Below the pieces are notes generated by a model, which was given only the letters and a program-made list of their open reading frames with translations, was not told the DNA's origin and ran no database searches. Shown here one piece after another: positions 44,708-56,296 of a stretch of DNA of 64,000 nt; position 1 is the stretch's first letter; each line of letters starts with the position of its first letter. The stretch is taken from NCBI GenBank assembly GCA_963792205.1, contig CAWBVI010000002.1:868001-932000 (forward strand). Direction: 5' to 3'. The stretch comes from DATDAH01 sp963792205 (GTDB lineage Bacteria; Actinomycetota; Acidimicrobiia; Acidimicrobiales; DATDAH01). Made by a program: the position numbers and the translations under genes.

Positions 44708-45672
44708 CCGATCCGCTGCCGCCGACGATCGAGTGGGCGGGGGATCGGGTCCGCCTGATCGACCAGCGCGTGTTGCCAGGACGGCTCGAGATCGTGGAGG
44801 CGACCACGATCGACGAGCTGTGCGAGCTCATCACGACGCTGGCGGTCCGGGGCGCGCCCGCGCTCGGGGCGGCGGGGGCGATGGGGGTCGCCCTCGCCCA
44901 CGTGCGGGGGGAGGACCCGGCCGCGGCAGCCGAGGCTCTGATCGCCACCCGGCCCACCGCGGTCAACCTGGCCTGGGGCGCCCGGCGCGTGCTGGCGGCC
45001 GACGATCCCGTCGCCGAAGCCCTGGCGATCGCCGCCGACGACGTCGAGCGCTGCCGGGCCATCGGCCGCCACGGCGTTGCGCTGGTGCCCGAGGACGGGC
45101 GGGTGCTGACCCATTGCAACGCCGGTGGCCTGGCCTGCGTGGGCTACGGAACGGCCGTCGGGGTCATCCGGGCGGCCCACGAAGCGGGGCGCCGGCCGCG
45201 GGTGTGGGTCGGCGAGACCCGCCCGGTCCTGCAGGGCGCCCGCCTTACGGCCTGGGAGCTGGGTCGGCTGGGCATCGAGCACACGCTCGTCGTGGACGCC
45301 GTGGCTGGATCGCTCATGGCCGACGGCGTGGTCGACCTCGTGGTGGTCGGGGCCGACCGGATCGCGGCCAACGGCGACGTCGCCAACAAGATCGGCACCT
45401 ATCCGCTTGCGGTCCTCGCTCACCACCACGGGGTGCCGTTCTACGTGGCCGCCCCCCGTTCGACCTTCGACCCGGACTGCCCCGACGGCGCGGCCATCCA
45501 GGTGGAGCTCCGGGACGCGGACGAGGTCGCCGTCGTGGGTGGGGCTCGTGTCGCGCCCGAGGGCGTCGCGGTCGAGAACCGCGCCTTCGACGTCACCCCG
45601 GCCGACCTGGTCACCGCCTACATCACCGAGGACGGCGTCGAGAGCCGCGTCAGTAGCCCTCGAGGGTGGTGA
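44704..45672 (+). CDS. mtnA: methylthioribose-1-phosphate isomerase (eIF2B-like)
   Basis: 322 residues. TIEWAGDRVRLIDQRVLPG at the start, RGAPALGAAGAMGVAL, THCNAGGLACVGYGTA, WVGETRPVLQGARLT, and the catalytic GADRIAANGDVANKIGTY block. It isomerises 5-methylthioribose-1-phosphate to the ribulose in methionine salvage. Family members begin only a few residues before the TIEW block, so CTG at 44704, overlapping the SDR stop as CTGA, is the natural start; GTG 44644 would add 20 unrelated residues. Next to ahcY it fits recycling of S-adenosylmethionine products. No other salvage gene is in the window. Confidence 0.93.
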   Translation: MTDPLPPTIEWAGDRVRLIDQRVLPGRLEIVEATTIDELCELITTLAVRGAPALGAAGAMGVALAHVRGEDPAAAAEALIATRPTAVNLAWGARRVLAADDPVAEALAIAADDVERCRAIGRHGVALVPEDGRVLTHCNAGGLACVGYGTAVGVIRAAHEAGRRPRVWVGETRPVLQGARLTAWELGRLGIEHTLVVDAVAGSLMADGVVDLVVVGADRIAANGDVANKIGTYPLAVLAHHHGVPFYVAAPRSTFDPDCPDGAAIQVELRDADEVAVVGGARVAPEGVAVENRAFDVTPADLVTAYITEDGVESRVSSPRGW

Positions 45673-46282
45673 CGGGGACGGGGGCGAGGCGGAGGCGGGG
45701 GAGGAAGAAGGCGACGAGGGGCCCGATCGAGAGGGCGAACAGCAGGGTGCCGATGCCGACCGAGCCGCCGAGGAACCAGCCGAGGACCAGGACGGTGATC
45801 TCGATGCCCGTGCGGACCAGCCCGAGCCGGAAGCCCCGGGCGGCGATGGCGGTCATCACGCTGTCCCGGGGCCCGGGGCCGAGCCCGGCGCCGATGTAGA
45901 AGCCCGAGCCCACGCCGAAGAGCAGGATCCCGCCGATCAGGAACGGCCAGCGGAGGGCCAGCGACGACGGCTCGTCCGCGGCCCAGAGCACCAGGTCGAT
46001 CGTGGCCCCGATGAGGAGGACGTTGAGCAGCGTGCCCAGGCCGATCCGCTCGCCCAGGGGCAGCGAGATCCCGAACATCGCGAAACCCACGAGGATGGAG
46101 ACCGTCCCGATCGGGACGCCGGTCTGCTCGCTCACGCCTTGGTGGAGGACGTCCCAGGAGTCCAGACCGAGGTCGGCCAGGATGATCAGGGCCAGCCCGA
46201 CCCCGCACAGCTCGAGCCCGAGCAGCAGCCGGGGGAGGCGGCGGCGGATCTCAGCCGCGGGCGGCGTCTGGATGAAGCGCAC
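45650..46282 (-). CDS. YczE/YyaS/YitT-family membrane protein
   Basis: 210 residues with five to six membrane helices. LGLDSWDVLHQGVSEQTGVP and the glycine-rich GSGFYIGAGLGPGPRDSVMT block are family hallmarks. Function is not established. Its 3' end overlaps the end of mtnA by 23 bases, convergently. Confidence 0.85.
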   Translation of the reverse strand: MRFIQTPPAAEIRRRLPRLLLGLELCGVGLALIILADLGLDSWDVLHQGVSEQTGVPIGTVSILVGFAMFGISLPLGERIGLGTLLNVLLIGATIDLVLWAADEPSSLALRWPFLIGGILLFGVGSGFYIGAGLGPGPRDSVMTAIAARGFRLGLVRTGIEITVLVLGWFLGGSVGIGTLLFALSIGPLVAFFLPRLRLAPVPVTTLEGY

Positions 46283-46323
46283 GACCGGCCGACCGTACCG
46301 GCGTCGCTGTCACCCCTCGTCCG

Positions 46324-46329
46324 TAGTTT
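46324..46329 (+). promoter_or_regulatory. -10-like box TAGTTT for comF
   Basis: TAGTTT, 7 bases before GTG 46337. Confidence 0.4.
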
Positions 46330-46336
46330 CGACGGC

Positions 46337-46906
46337 GTGCTCCTGGCATCGGCATGTGTCGCGTGTGCCGCCGACGACGGCCCGGTGTGCCCGGCCTGCG
46401 CCGCGGAGCTGCGGCCCGTGGGGGAGCTGGCCCTCGCCGACGTCGACCGCGCCTGGGCCTTGATGGCCTACGAGGGAGCGGCCCGCGACCTGGTCCACGG
46501 GCTGAAGTACCGCAACCGGCGCGCCGCCGTCGGCCTGCTGGCCGGGGCGGCCGCCGATCTGGTCACCGAACCCGTGGGCGTGGTCACCTGGGTCCCCGCG
46601 GACCCGGCCCACCGCCGGCAACGGGGCTACGACCAGGGTGCGTTGCTCGCCCGGCGAGTGGCTCGATCGATCAGGCGACCCGCCCGCCGGCTCCTCCGGC
46701 GAGCCCCGGGCCGGCCCCAGACCGGGTTGGACCGGGAGGAGCGGCTCGGCGGCCCCGACCTGCGGGCGCTCGGCCCCGTCCCCGTCTCGGTGCTCGTGGT
46801 GGACGACGTGGTCACCACCGGGGGATCGCTGGCCGCGGCGGCCCGGGCCCTGCGGGCCGCCGGCGCCGGGCGGGTCCTCGGCCTCGTCCTCGCCGCCACC
46901 CCGTGA
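46337..46906 (+). CDS. comF: ComF-family phosphoribosyltransferase-like protein
   Basis: 189 residues. N-terminal zinc site with two CxxC pairs (C7, C10, C18, C21), then a type I phosphoribosyltransferase fold: WVPADPAHRRQRGYDQ and the PRPP loop VLVVDDVVTTGGSL. ComF is required for DNA uptake in competent bacteria; its biochemical role elsewhere is unclear. GTG start gives the standard N-terminus. No other competence genes lie in the window. Confidence 0.9.
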   Translation: MLLASACVACAADDGPVCPACAAELRPVGELALADVDRAWALMAYEGAARDLVHGLKYRNRRAAVGLLAGAAADLVTEPVGVVTWVPADPAHRRQRGYDQGALLARRVARSIRRPARRLLRRAPGRPQTGLDREERLGGPDLRALGPVPVSVLVVDDVVTTGGSLAAAARALRAAGAGRVLGLVLAATP

Positions 46907-46953
46907 CGGGCCGGAGGGTTTGAGTCGGCGGGGTCAGCTGCCGATGGGCCGAT

Positions 46954-47649
46954 GTGGACTCCCTCCTGTCCGAGGTCGACTTCTTCTTCGGCGACGACGA
47001 CCTACCCGACGATCCCGTCCGGGTCGTCCTCGGTGACGACAACGGGTTGTACCGGCGCGGGCTGCTCACCGCCCTCGAGGACGAGCACGATCTCGAGGTC
47101 GTGGCCGAGGTGGGTCCCGGCGCCGACCTGATCGCCGCGGTGCGGGCCTTGGCCCCCGACGTCCTCGTGTGCTCGCTCAGCATGGGCCTCGCCGGCGGCG
47201 TCGAGACCACCTACGCCGTGAGCGAGGTCATGCCCCTCGTGCGGATCGCCGTGCTCACCACCGATCAGGACCCGCTGACGAAGGTCCAGGCCGCCGTGCG
47301 GGCCGGCGCGCTGGGCGAGATCGACAAGGTCGTGGCCCTGGCAGAGGCCGCCCGGGTGATCCGCGGCCTGCACGGCGGCTGGCCGGTGTTCGGCGCCGCG
47401 ACCTGGTCGGGGGTGGCCCAGGACATCCCGCAGTGGGTCGGCCCGGGCGACGCCGTCGGCGAGCTCGAGGCGGTGGTGCTCGCCGCCCTGGCCTCGGGCG
47501 GGTCCTGGTCCGAAGCGGCCGCGGCATCCGGCCTGCGGGCCGAGGCCGCGCGGAACCAGGTGCGCAACCTGCTGGCCCGGTGCCGGGCGGCGGGGTATCC
47601 CGAAGCATCAGCCGCCGCGGTCAACGCCGGCCTCTTCGTCCCCGCCTAG
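46954..47649 (+). CDS. atypical response regulator-like protein lacking the phospho-aspartate
   Basis: 231 residues. Residues about 20-140 read as a receiver domain: acidic pair GDDN (D28-D29), LTT at the switch threonine, and a lysine in GEIDK. The phospho-acceptor position in PDVLVCSLSMG is serine (S74) where aspartate is expected, so it is unlikely to be phosphorylated normally. The C-terminal 80 residues hold a helix-turn-helix-like segment (SWSEAAAASGLRAEAARNQV) reminiscent of LuxR-type domains. No histidine kinase is adjacent. GTG start; secA follows 42 bases later. Confidence 0.75.
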   Translation: MDSLLSEVDFFFGDDDLPDDPVRVVLGDDNGLYRRGLLTALEDEHDLEVVAEVGPGADLIAAVRALAPDVLVCSLSMGLAGGVETTYAVSEVMPLVRIAVLTTDQDPLTKVQAAVRAGALGEIDKVVALAEAARVIRGLHGGWPVFGAATWSGVAQDIPQWVGPGDAVGELEAVVLAALASGGSWSEAAAASGLRAEAARNQVRNLLARCRAAGYPEASAAAVNAGLFVPA

Positions 47650-47676
47650 GGTCGATCCGCCGGCGCCTGCCGCCGG

Positions 47677-47682
47677 TAGCCT
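47677..47682 (+). promoter_or_regulatory. -10-like box TAGCCT for secA
   Basis: TAGCCT, 9 bases before GTG 47692. Confidence 0.45.
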
Positions 47683-47691
47683 CCATCAACC

Positions 47692-50421
<2,730 letters not shown>

Positions 50422-50425
50422 GCCC

Positions 50426-51538
50426 GTGAAGGACTACTCAGACGACGTGACCGCGCTCCGCGGGCGCCTGGCTGCGGCCCGGCAGTACCTGCGGGTGGAC
50501 GAGCTGCGGGCCCGCCGCCCCCAGCTCGAGACCGAGGCCTCGCGCCCCGACCTCTGGGACGACCAGGACACCGCCCGGAAGGTCACGGGTGAGCTGGCGG
50601 CCGTGGTCGACGACCTCGAGCTCTACGACCGCCTCGACGGGCAGGTCGACGACGTGGCCACGCTGGCCGAGCTGGCCCGGGAGGAGCGGGAGGAGTCGCT
50701 CGAGCCGGAGATCGACGAGGCGGTGGCCGACCTGGTCGCCACCTTCGCCGAGCTGGAGCTGCGAGCCCTCTTCCAGGGCGAGTACGACGAGCGCGACGCC
50801 GTGGTCGAGGTCCATTCGGGTGCGGGCGGCACGGACTCCCAGGACTGGGCCGAGATGCTGGCCCGCATGTACCAGCGTTGGGCCGAGACCAAGGGGTTCA
50901 AGGTCGAGATGGAGGAGGCCCAGGCCGGCCAGGAGGCGGGCATCAGCTCGGCCACCTTCATGGTCCAGGGCCGGCACGCCTACGGCTGGCTCCAGGGCGA
51001 GGGCGGGGTCCACCGCCTGATCCGCATCTCACCGTTCGACAGCCAGGCCCGCCGGCACACGGCCTTCGCCTCGGTCATGGTCGTGCCCGCGCTGGATGAG
51101 GCCGACGACGACATCGAGATCGACGAGAAGGACCTCCGCATCGACACCTACCGCTCCTCGGGAGCCGGCGGCCAGCACGTCAACGTGACCGACTCCGCGG
51201 TGCGCATCACCCACCTGCCCACCGGGATCGTGACCTCCTGCCAGAACCAGCGCAGCCAGCACCAGAACCGGGACAAGGCCATGGAGATCCTCAAGGCCCG
51301 GTTGGCCGACCTCCGGCGCAAGGAGCACCAGGACCACCTCGACGAGCTGGCGGGCGACCAGCGCAGCGCCGAGTGGGCCAACCAGATCCGCTCCTACTTC
51401 ATGCACCCCGAGCAGCGGGTCAAGGACCACCGCACCAACGCCGAGGTGGGCAACATCAGCGCCGTGCTCGACGGGGACCTGGACGCCTTCATGGAGGCCT
51501 ATCTGCGGTGGTCCCGGGCCGAGGGTGACAGCGCTTGA
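50426..51538 (+). CDS. prfB: peptide chain release factor 2
   Basis: 370 residues. SGAGGQHVNVTDSAVR carries the catalytic GGQ motif; the stop-codon recognition region includes ISPFDSQARRHTAFASV (the SPF tripeptide); HSGAGGTDSQDWAEML is the RF2 signature. It reads UGA and UAA stops. The gene is uninterrupted from GTG 50426: there is no in-frame UGA near codon 25 and so no programmed frameshift. Confidence 0.97.
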   Translation: MKDYSDDVTALRGRLAAARQYLRVDELRARRPQLETEASRPDLWDDQDTARKVTGELAAVVDDLELYDRLDGQVDDVATLAELAREEREESLEPEIDEAVADLVATFAELELRALFQGEYDERDAVVEVHSGAGGTDSQDWAEMLARMYQRWAETKGFKVEMEEAQAGQEAGISSATFMVQGRHAYGWLQGEGGVHRLIRISPFDSQARRHTAFASVMVVPALDEADDDIEIDEKDLRIDTYRSSGAGGQHVNVTDSAVRITHLPTGIVTSCQNQRSQHQNRDKAMEILKARLADLRRKEHQDHLDELAGDQRSAEWANQIRSYFMHPEQRVKDHRTNAEVGNISAVLDGDLDAFMEAYLRWSRAEGDSA

Positions 51539-51653
51539 GCGAGGGGGAGCATCCCACCGGACCGAGGGAGGCCGCTGGTACCCTCACGCCCCGAGCGCGC
51601 GGCCTCGGGCGGGACTGCGCCGACCCGACTCCCGAAATGCGCCTTCCCCCTCC

Positions 51654-52334
51654 ATGATCAAGCTCGAGAACGTCACCAAGCACTACATGGGCGGCGACGT
51701 GGTCGCGCTCAGAGAGGCCAACGCCGAGATCCAGAAGGGCGAGTTCGTCTTCCTCGTCGGCCCTTCCGGTTCGGGCAAGTCGACCTTCATCCGCCTGCTC
51801 AACCACGAAGAGGTGCCCGATGAGGGCCGCATCTTCGTGGCCGGCAAGGACATCGTGAAGCTCACGCCCTGGAAGGTGCCGTACCTGCGCCGCAACATCG
51901 GGTGCGTCTTCCAGGACTTCAAGCTCCTGCCCAACAAGACCGTGTACGAGAACGTGGCCTTCGCCCTCGAGGTCATCGGGCGGCCCAACAACGTGATCCG
52001 CAGCCAGGTACCGGCGATCCTCGAGCTGGTCGGCCTGGCCGACAAGGACCGCAACATGCCCCATGAGCTCTCCGGTGGGGAGCAGCAGCGGGTCTCCATC
52101 GCCCGGGCGTTCGTGAACCGGCCGCTGATCCTGCTGGCCGACGAGCCCACGGGGAACCTGGACCCCAACACGTCGGTGGGCATCATGCGCCTGCTCGACC
52201 GCATCAACCGCACGGGCACCACCGTGGTGATGTGCACCCACGACCGTTCGATCGTCGACAGCATGCGCCGCCGCGTGCTGCAGCTGGACCGCGGGAGCAT
52301 CGTCCGCGACCAGGCCCGCGGCGTCTACGAGTAG
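51654..52334 (+). CDS. ftsE: cell division ATP-binding protein FtsE
   Basis: 226 residues, one ABC ATPase: Walker A GPSGSGKST, signature LSGGEQQR and Walker B ILLADEPTGNLDP, with the FtsE-typical CVFQDFKLLPNKTVYENVAF. With FtsX it activates peptidoglycan hydrolases at the division site. ATG 51654 is preceded by 115 bases without a gene after prfB, in which a GC-rich stem-loop (CCCGAG/CTCGGG) can form; a TACCCT box lies at about 51579. Confidence 0.96.
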   Translation: MIKLENVTKHYMGGDVVALREANAEIQKGEFVFLVGPSGSGKSTFIRLLNHEEVPDEGRIFVAGKDIVKLTPWKVPYLRRNIGCVFQDFKLLPNKTVYENVAFALEVIGRPNNVIRSQVPAILELVGLADKDRNMPHELSGGEQQRVSIARAFVNRPLILLADEPTGNLDPNTSVGIMRLLDRINRTGTTVVMCTHDRSIVDSMRRRVLQLDRGSIVRDQARGVYE

Positions 52335-52340
52335 GTCGCC

Positions 52341-53228
52341 GTGGCGCTCAAGGTCAGCTACGTCGCGCGTGAGGTCGGGACCAACCTCGCCCGCAACATC
52401 ACCCTCACGCTGGCGACCATCGCCACCGTGGCCGTGTCGCTCACCCTGGTCGGCACCGCCTACCTGATCGGCCAGGGCGTGCAGGACGCCCAGCAGCAGT
52501 TCGAGGGCGGCGTCGAGTTCATCGTCTTCATGAACCCGAACGCCACCGACGCGCAGATCGAGGCCGTCGGGGCGGAGCTGGACGCGAACCCGCAGGTCCG
52601 CGAGGCCGAGTACTGCAACAAGCAGTGCGCCTACGACGAGTTCGTGGAGCTGTTCGCCGACGACCAGCCGCTCATCGACAACGTCGAACCCGAGATCCTG
52701 CCGCCGTCGTTCAAGGTCAAGCCCGTCGACGCCGACACCGACTCGGTCGAAGCACTAGGCGCCGTCTTCGAGACCCAGCCCGGGGTGCGGGAGGTGGCCT
52801 TCTCGAGCGAGGCCATCGAGCGCATCGAGCGCTTCTACTCCTTCCTGTCCGAGCGCTCGGCCCTGGCCGCCATCGCCCTCGTGTTCGCGGCCGGGCTGCT
52901 GGTCCTCAACACCATCCAGATGGCCATCCTGAACCGCCGCCGCGACATCGAGGTCATGAAGCTGGTGGGGGCCACCAACTGGTTCATCCGCATCCCGTTC
53001 ATGCTCGAGGGCCTCATCCAGGGCCTGCTCGGCGCGCTGGTGGCCATTCCCGTCGTGACGTGGTTCGTGAACGACCTCGAGACCCAGGCCCAGGGCGCCG
53101 GCCTCCTGTCCGCCTTCTCGGTGAGCAGCGACCAGCTGACCCAGGCGTCGCTCTGGATCATCGTCGTGGGCGCCGCGGTGAGCCTCATCGGCTCCGGCAT
53201 CGCGGTCAGCCGCTTCCTGAAGGTCTGA
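52341..53228 (+). CDS. ftsX: cell division protein FtsX
   Basis: 295 residues. First membrane helix near 22-45, extracellular domain about 46-165 containing a cysteine pair (EAEYCNKQCAYDEF), then three helices with MAILNRRRDIEVMKLVGATN, the FtsX/permease hallmark. It passes the FtsE ATPase signal to wall hydrolases. GTG start 6 bases after ftsE. The usual next gene, smpB, is absent; azlCD on the other strand follows. Confidence 0.95.
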   Translation: MALKVSYVAREVGTNLARNITLTLATIATVAVSLTLVGTAYLIGQGVQDAQQQFEGGVEFIVFMNPNATDAQIEAVGAELDANPQVREAEYCNKQCAYDEFVELFADDQPLIDNVEPEILPPSFKVKPVDADTDSVEALGAVFETQPGVREVAFSSEAIERIERFYSFLSERSALAAIALVFAAGLLVLNTIQMAILNRRRDIEVMKLVGATNWFIRIPFMLEGLIQGLLGALVAIPVVTWFVNDLETQAQGAGLLSAFSVSSDQLTQASLWIIVVGAAVSLIGSGIAVSRFLKV

Positions 53229-53271
53229 CCTCGTAACGCCACCGGCAGCCCGCACTCGCTCGGCGCCGCGC

Positions 53272-53574
53272 TCAGCTGATCGCGCGTATGAGGGCGGTCA
53301 CCGTTGCTGCAGTGACGACCACGACCAGGAACGGCGCCCGTAGGGCGACGGCCACGCAGCCGGCGGCGACACCGGCCGCCCGGGCGTCGAGGGTGAGGCT
53401 GGTGCCGTCGGCGAAGGTCTGCACGACGACCAGGGCGGCGAGGAGGGCCGGGGGGAGGAGCCCGGTGGCCCGGGTCAGGCGCTCGGGGAGGCGCACGTGG
53501 TCGAGCACCAGCAGCCCCGACGCCTTGAGCGCGTACGACGTCGCGCTCAGCACCAGGATCGCCGTCCAGCTCAT
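53272..53574 (-). CDS. azlD: AzlD-family branched-chain amino acid exporter subunit
   Basis: 100 residues, three to four membrane helices, matching the AzlD half of two-component exporters (ATSYALKASG, RLPERLTRATGLLPPALLAAL). Its ATG overlaps the azlC stop (ATGA), so both subunits are co-translated. Confidence 0.88.
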   Translation of the reverse strand: MSWTAILVLSATSYALKASGLLVLDHVRLPERLTRATGLLPPALLAALVVVQTFADGTSLTLDARAAGVAAGCVAVALRAPFLVVVVTAATVTALIRAIS

Positions 53575-54248
53575 GATGGCTCGCGCGACATCAGGAAGGC
53601 GGGGACGACACCGAGGGCGGCGAGAAGGATGGGGACGCCGGCCGGCACCAGCGGGATGGTGACCAGGGCGATGGCGCCACCGGACAGGGCGGCGACCAGG
53701 CCGTCGCGCCGTCGGAGGTGGGGCGCCATGAGGGCGACGAAGGCTGCGGGGAAGGCGGCGTCGAGGCCGAGGGTCTCGGGGTCGCCGATGGCGTCACCGC
53801 CGAGCGCACCCAACGCCGTCCCCACGTTCCAGAGCAGGAGGACGGCCAGGCCGGTGAACCAGAACAGTCGCTCCGCGGACTCGCGGTCGGGCTGGGCGGT
53901 GGCCATCGCCGTGGACTCGTCGATGACGAGGTGGGCCGCGACCAGCTTGCGGCGCCGGGGTCCCCGGATGATGTCGTTCAACGTCAGCCCGTAGAGGCCG
54001 TTGCGGGCCGCCAGCAGGGCGGCCGAACCGACTGCCGCCGCCGCGGTTCCACCGGCGTCGATCACGCCCACCGCGGCGAACTGCGAGCCGCCGGTGAACA
54101 CGAGCAGCGACATGACCTGGGCCTGGGCGGGGCTCAGACCGGTGGCGACGGCGAACACCCCGAACGCCACCCCGAACACGCCGACGGCGAACGCGACGAA
54201 GAACGCGTCCCGTCGCGGCCGGGCGGGGGTGGGGGCGGTCTCGCTCAT
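53571..54248 (-). CDS. azlC: AzlC-family branched-chain amino acid exporter subunit
   Basis: 225 residues from ATG 54248, with about six membrane helices. VMSLLVFTGGSQFAAVG and ARNGLYGLTL are AzlC signatures. With AzlD it exports branched-chain amino acids or analogues. The ATG at 54275 would overlap the divergent enoyl-CoA hydratase start and is less likely. Confidence 0.9.
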   Translation of the reverse strand: MSETAPTPARPRRDAFFVAFAVGVFGVAFGVFAVATGLSPAQAQVMSLLVFTGGSQFAAVGVIDAGGTAAAAVGSAALLAARNGLYGLTLNDIIRGPRRRKLVAAHLVIDESTAMATAQPDRESAERLFWFTGLAVLLLWNVGTALGALGGDAIGDPETLGLDAAFPAAFVALMAPHLRRRDGLVAALSGGAIALVTIPLVPAGVPILLAALGVVPAFLMSREPS

Positions 54249-54273
54249 GGCCGGGCGGTCATCATGGTCGATC

Positions 54274-55137
54274 ATGAGCTACGACGAGATCGACTATCGG
54301 GTCGAGGACGGCGTCGCCACCCTCACCCTCGACCGGCCCGAGAAGCTGAACGCCCTCACGGTGACGATGGCCGTCGAGCTGCTCGACGCCTTCGACCGGG
54401 TCGATGCCGACGACGACGTGAGGGCCGTCATCGTGACCGGTCGGGGCCGGGCCTTCTGCGCCGGTGCGGACCTCTCCCTCGGGGCCCAGACCTTCGACTA
54501 CGACAGCCAGGACCCGGAAGGGCCGGCGCCGAGCGAGCGGCGCGACGGGGGCGGGATGCTCACCCTGCGCATCTTCGACCTCCGGAAGCCGATCATCGCC
54601 GCCATCAACGGTCCGGCGGTCGGTGTGGGCATCACCATGACCCTGGCGATGGACATCCGCCTGGCGGCCAAGGACGCCCGCATGGGCTTCGTGTTCGCCC
54701 GACGGGGGATCGTGCCCGAAGCCTGCTCGAGCTGGTTCCTGCCCCGCCTCGTCGGCATCGACCGGGCCCTGGAGTGGTGCTACCGCGGTGATGTGTTCCC
54801 GGCCACCGAAGCGCTGGCCGGTGGTCTGGTCCGCAGCCTGCACCCGGCCGACGAGCTCCTGCCCGCGGCCCGAGAGCTGGCCACCGGCATCGCGGCGAAC
54901 ACCTCAGCCGTGTCGGTGGCCCTGACCCGCCAGCTCCTCTGGCGGATGCTCGGGGCCAAGCACCCGATGCTGGCCCACCGGGCGGACTCCCGAGCCGTCA
55001 ACGCCACCGGTCGCTCCGCCGATGCGCTGGAGGGGGTGACCTCGTTCCTGGAGAAGCGCCCACCGCACTTCACGGGCACGGTCAGCGAGGACCTGCCCGA
55101 CGTGTTCCCCGACTGGCGATCGCCCAAGTTCCGCTGA
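54274..55137 (+). CDS. enoyl-CoA hydratase/isomerase family protein
   Basis: 287 residues, crotonase fold. LDRPEKLNALT, AFCAGADLSLG (first oxyanion-hole segment) and INGPAVGVGITMTLAMDIRLA (second). A glutamate lies at the catalytic position in RRGIVPEACSSW. It hydrates or isomerises an acyl-CoA double bond; the chain length is unknown. ATG 54274 starts at the usual family N-terminus. Confidence 0.91.
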   Translation: MSYDEIDYRVEDGVATLTLDRPEKLNALTVTMAVELLDAFDRVDADDDVRAVIVTGRGRAFCAGADLSLGAQTFDYDSQDPEGPAPSERRDGGGMLTLRIFDLRKPIIAAINGPAVGVGITMTLAMDIRLAAKDARMGFVFARRGIVPEACSSWFLPRLVGIDRALEWCYRGDVFPATEALAGGLVRSLHPADELLPAARELATGIAANTSAVSVALTRQLLWRMLGAKHPMLAHRADSRAVNATGRSADALEGVTSFLEKRPPHFTGTVSEDLPDVFPDWRSPKFR

Positions 55138-55141
55138 GGCC

Positions 55142-56296
55142 CTACGCCGGGCGCAGGACCTCGCGGAGGCGCAGCCGCCGGCCCGTCCGCACGATGGCCC
55201 GCCGGTAGACGACCGATCCCCAGCGCAGGATGGCGGCCAGCGCGGCGAGGCCGATGAGCAGCGAGAGCACCATCTCCGCGGGTGAGGAGACCCCGAGCGC
55301 GAGCCGGGAGGGCATGATCAGCGACGAGGTCAGCGGGAGGTAGGCGAGCACCGTGCCGAGTGGGCTGTCAGCCGCGCTCTGGGCGACGAGGTAGCCGCCG
55401 ACCAGGATCATGATCAGGGGGGTCACGACGGAGCCGGCCTCCTCCTGGCGCTCGACGAGGCTGGCCAGCACCCCCGCCAGCGTGAGGTAGAGCGCCATGC
55501 CGAGCAGGAACCAGGCGGCCCCGACACTGACGGCGGCCGCGGTGCCCTCGGGTAGGTCCCCACCCACCACGAGCTTCACCACGACGGGGAGGGCGGCGAC
55601 GAGCAGGGTGAGCAGCCCGATCGTGCCGACGCCGAGCACCTTGCCGAACAGCAGCGCGCCCGGGCGCACGATCGCCAGGAGGACCTCGCTGATCCGGTTG
55701 GCCTTCTCGATCGCGGTCCCGTTGGCGACCTGGAGCATGAGCGTGAACAGGACGAGGTAGAGGACGATCGACATGAGCACCGCCGCAGCCTGGCGGCCCG
55801 AGCTGTCGGCTTCGAGGCGGACGACCTCCGGTGTCGGCGCGGTCAGCACCTCACGCACCTCGGCGTCGTCCAGGCCGGCCGCGCTGAGCTCGGAGGCGAG
55901 GGCGTCGGTGGCCAGTCCCTGCTGGAGGAGGGCGATCAGGCGATCCGATCCGTCACCCCGGACGATCACCTCGGCGGGCGGGCCGACCAGGGCCCCGGCG
56001 TCGGCCTGCTCGTCCTCGACCGCACGTTCGGCTTCGGCGCGGGTCGCCGCCGACTGCAGGTCCAGTTCGACGTCTTGGCCGGCCGCGGCCGCCTGCAAAG
56101 CCTCGGTCACCGACGGGGTGTCGCCCACGACGACGACGTCGTACTGGTCCTCGTCGCCGCCGATGACCTCGGGCAGCACCATCAGGGCGATCGACCCCAC
56201 CAGGAGGACGGCGACGACGATCCAGAAGGTCCGCCGCCGAAGCGACTCGCGGATCTCCCGCCCCGCCACGAGCCGGAGCCCTCGGAGGTCGGTCAC
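55142..56296 (-). CDS. ABC-2-type transporter permease (NatB-like)
   Basis: 384 residues. N-terminal VAGREIRESLRRRTFWIVV with the first membrane helix, a large exported domain (about 45-185), then five helices in the C-terminal half, including NRISEVLLAIVRPGALLFGKVLG. This is the NatB/ABC-2 arrangement for export of ions, drugs or lipids. GTG at 56296 overlaps the ATPase stop (GTGA). Confidence 0.9.
   Translation of the reverse strand: MTDLRGLRLVAGREIRESLRRRTFWIVVAVLLVGSIALMVLPEVIGGDEDQYDVVVVGDTPSVTEALQAAAAGQDVELDLQSAATRAEAERAVEDEQADAGALVGPPAEVIVRGDGSDRLIALLQQGLATDALASELSAAGLDDAEVREVLTAPTPEVVRLEADSSGRQAAAVLMSIVLYLVLFTLMLQVANGTAIEKANRISEVLLAIVRPGALLFGKVLGVGTIGLLTLLVAALPVVVKLVVGGDLPEGTAAAVSVGAAWFLLGMALYLTLAGVLASLVERQEEAGSVVTPLIMILVGGYLVAQSAADSPLGTVLAYLPLTSSLIMPSRLALGVSSPAEMVLSLLIGLAALAAILRWGSVVYRRAIVRTGRRLRLREVLRPA

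Noticed and set aside
50426..51538. Programmed +1 frameshift in prfB
   Set aside because: The RF2 frame is continuous from GTG; no in-frame UGA with a CUU slippery site is present in the early codons.
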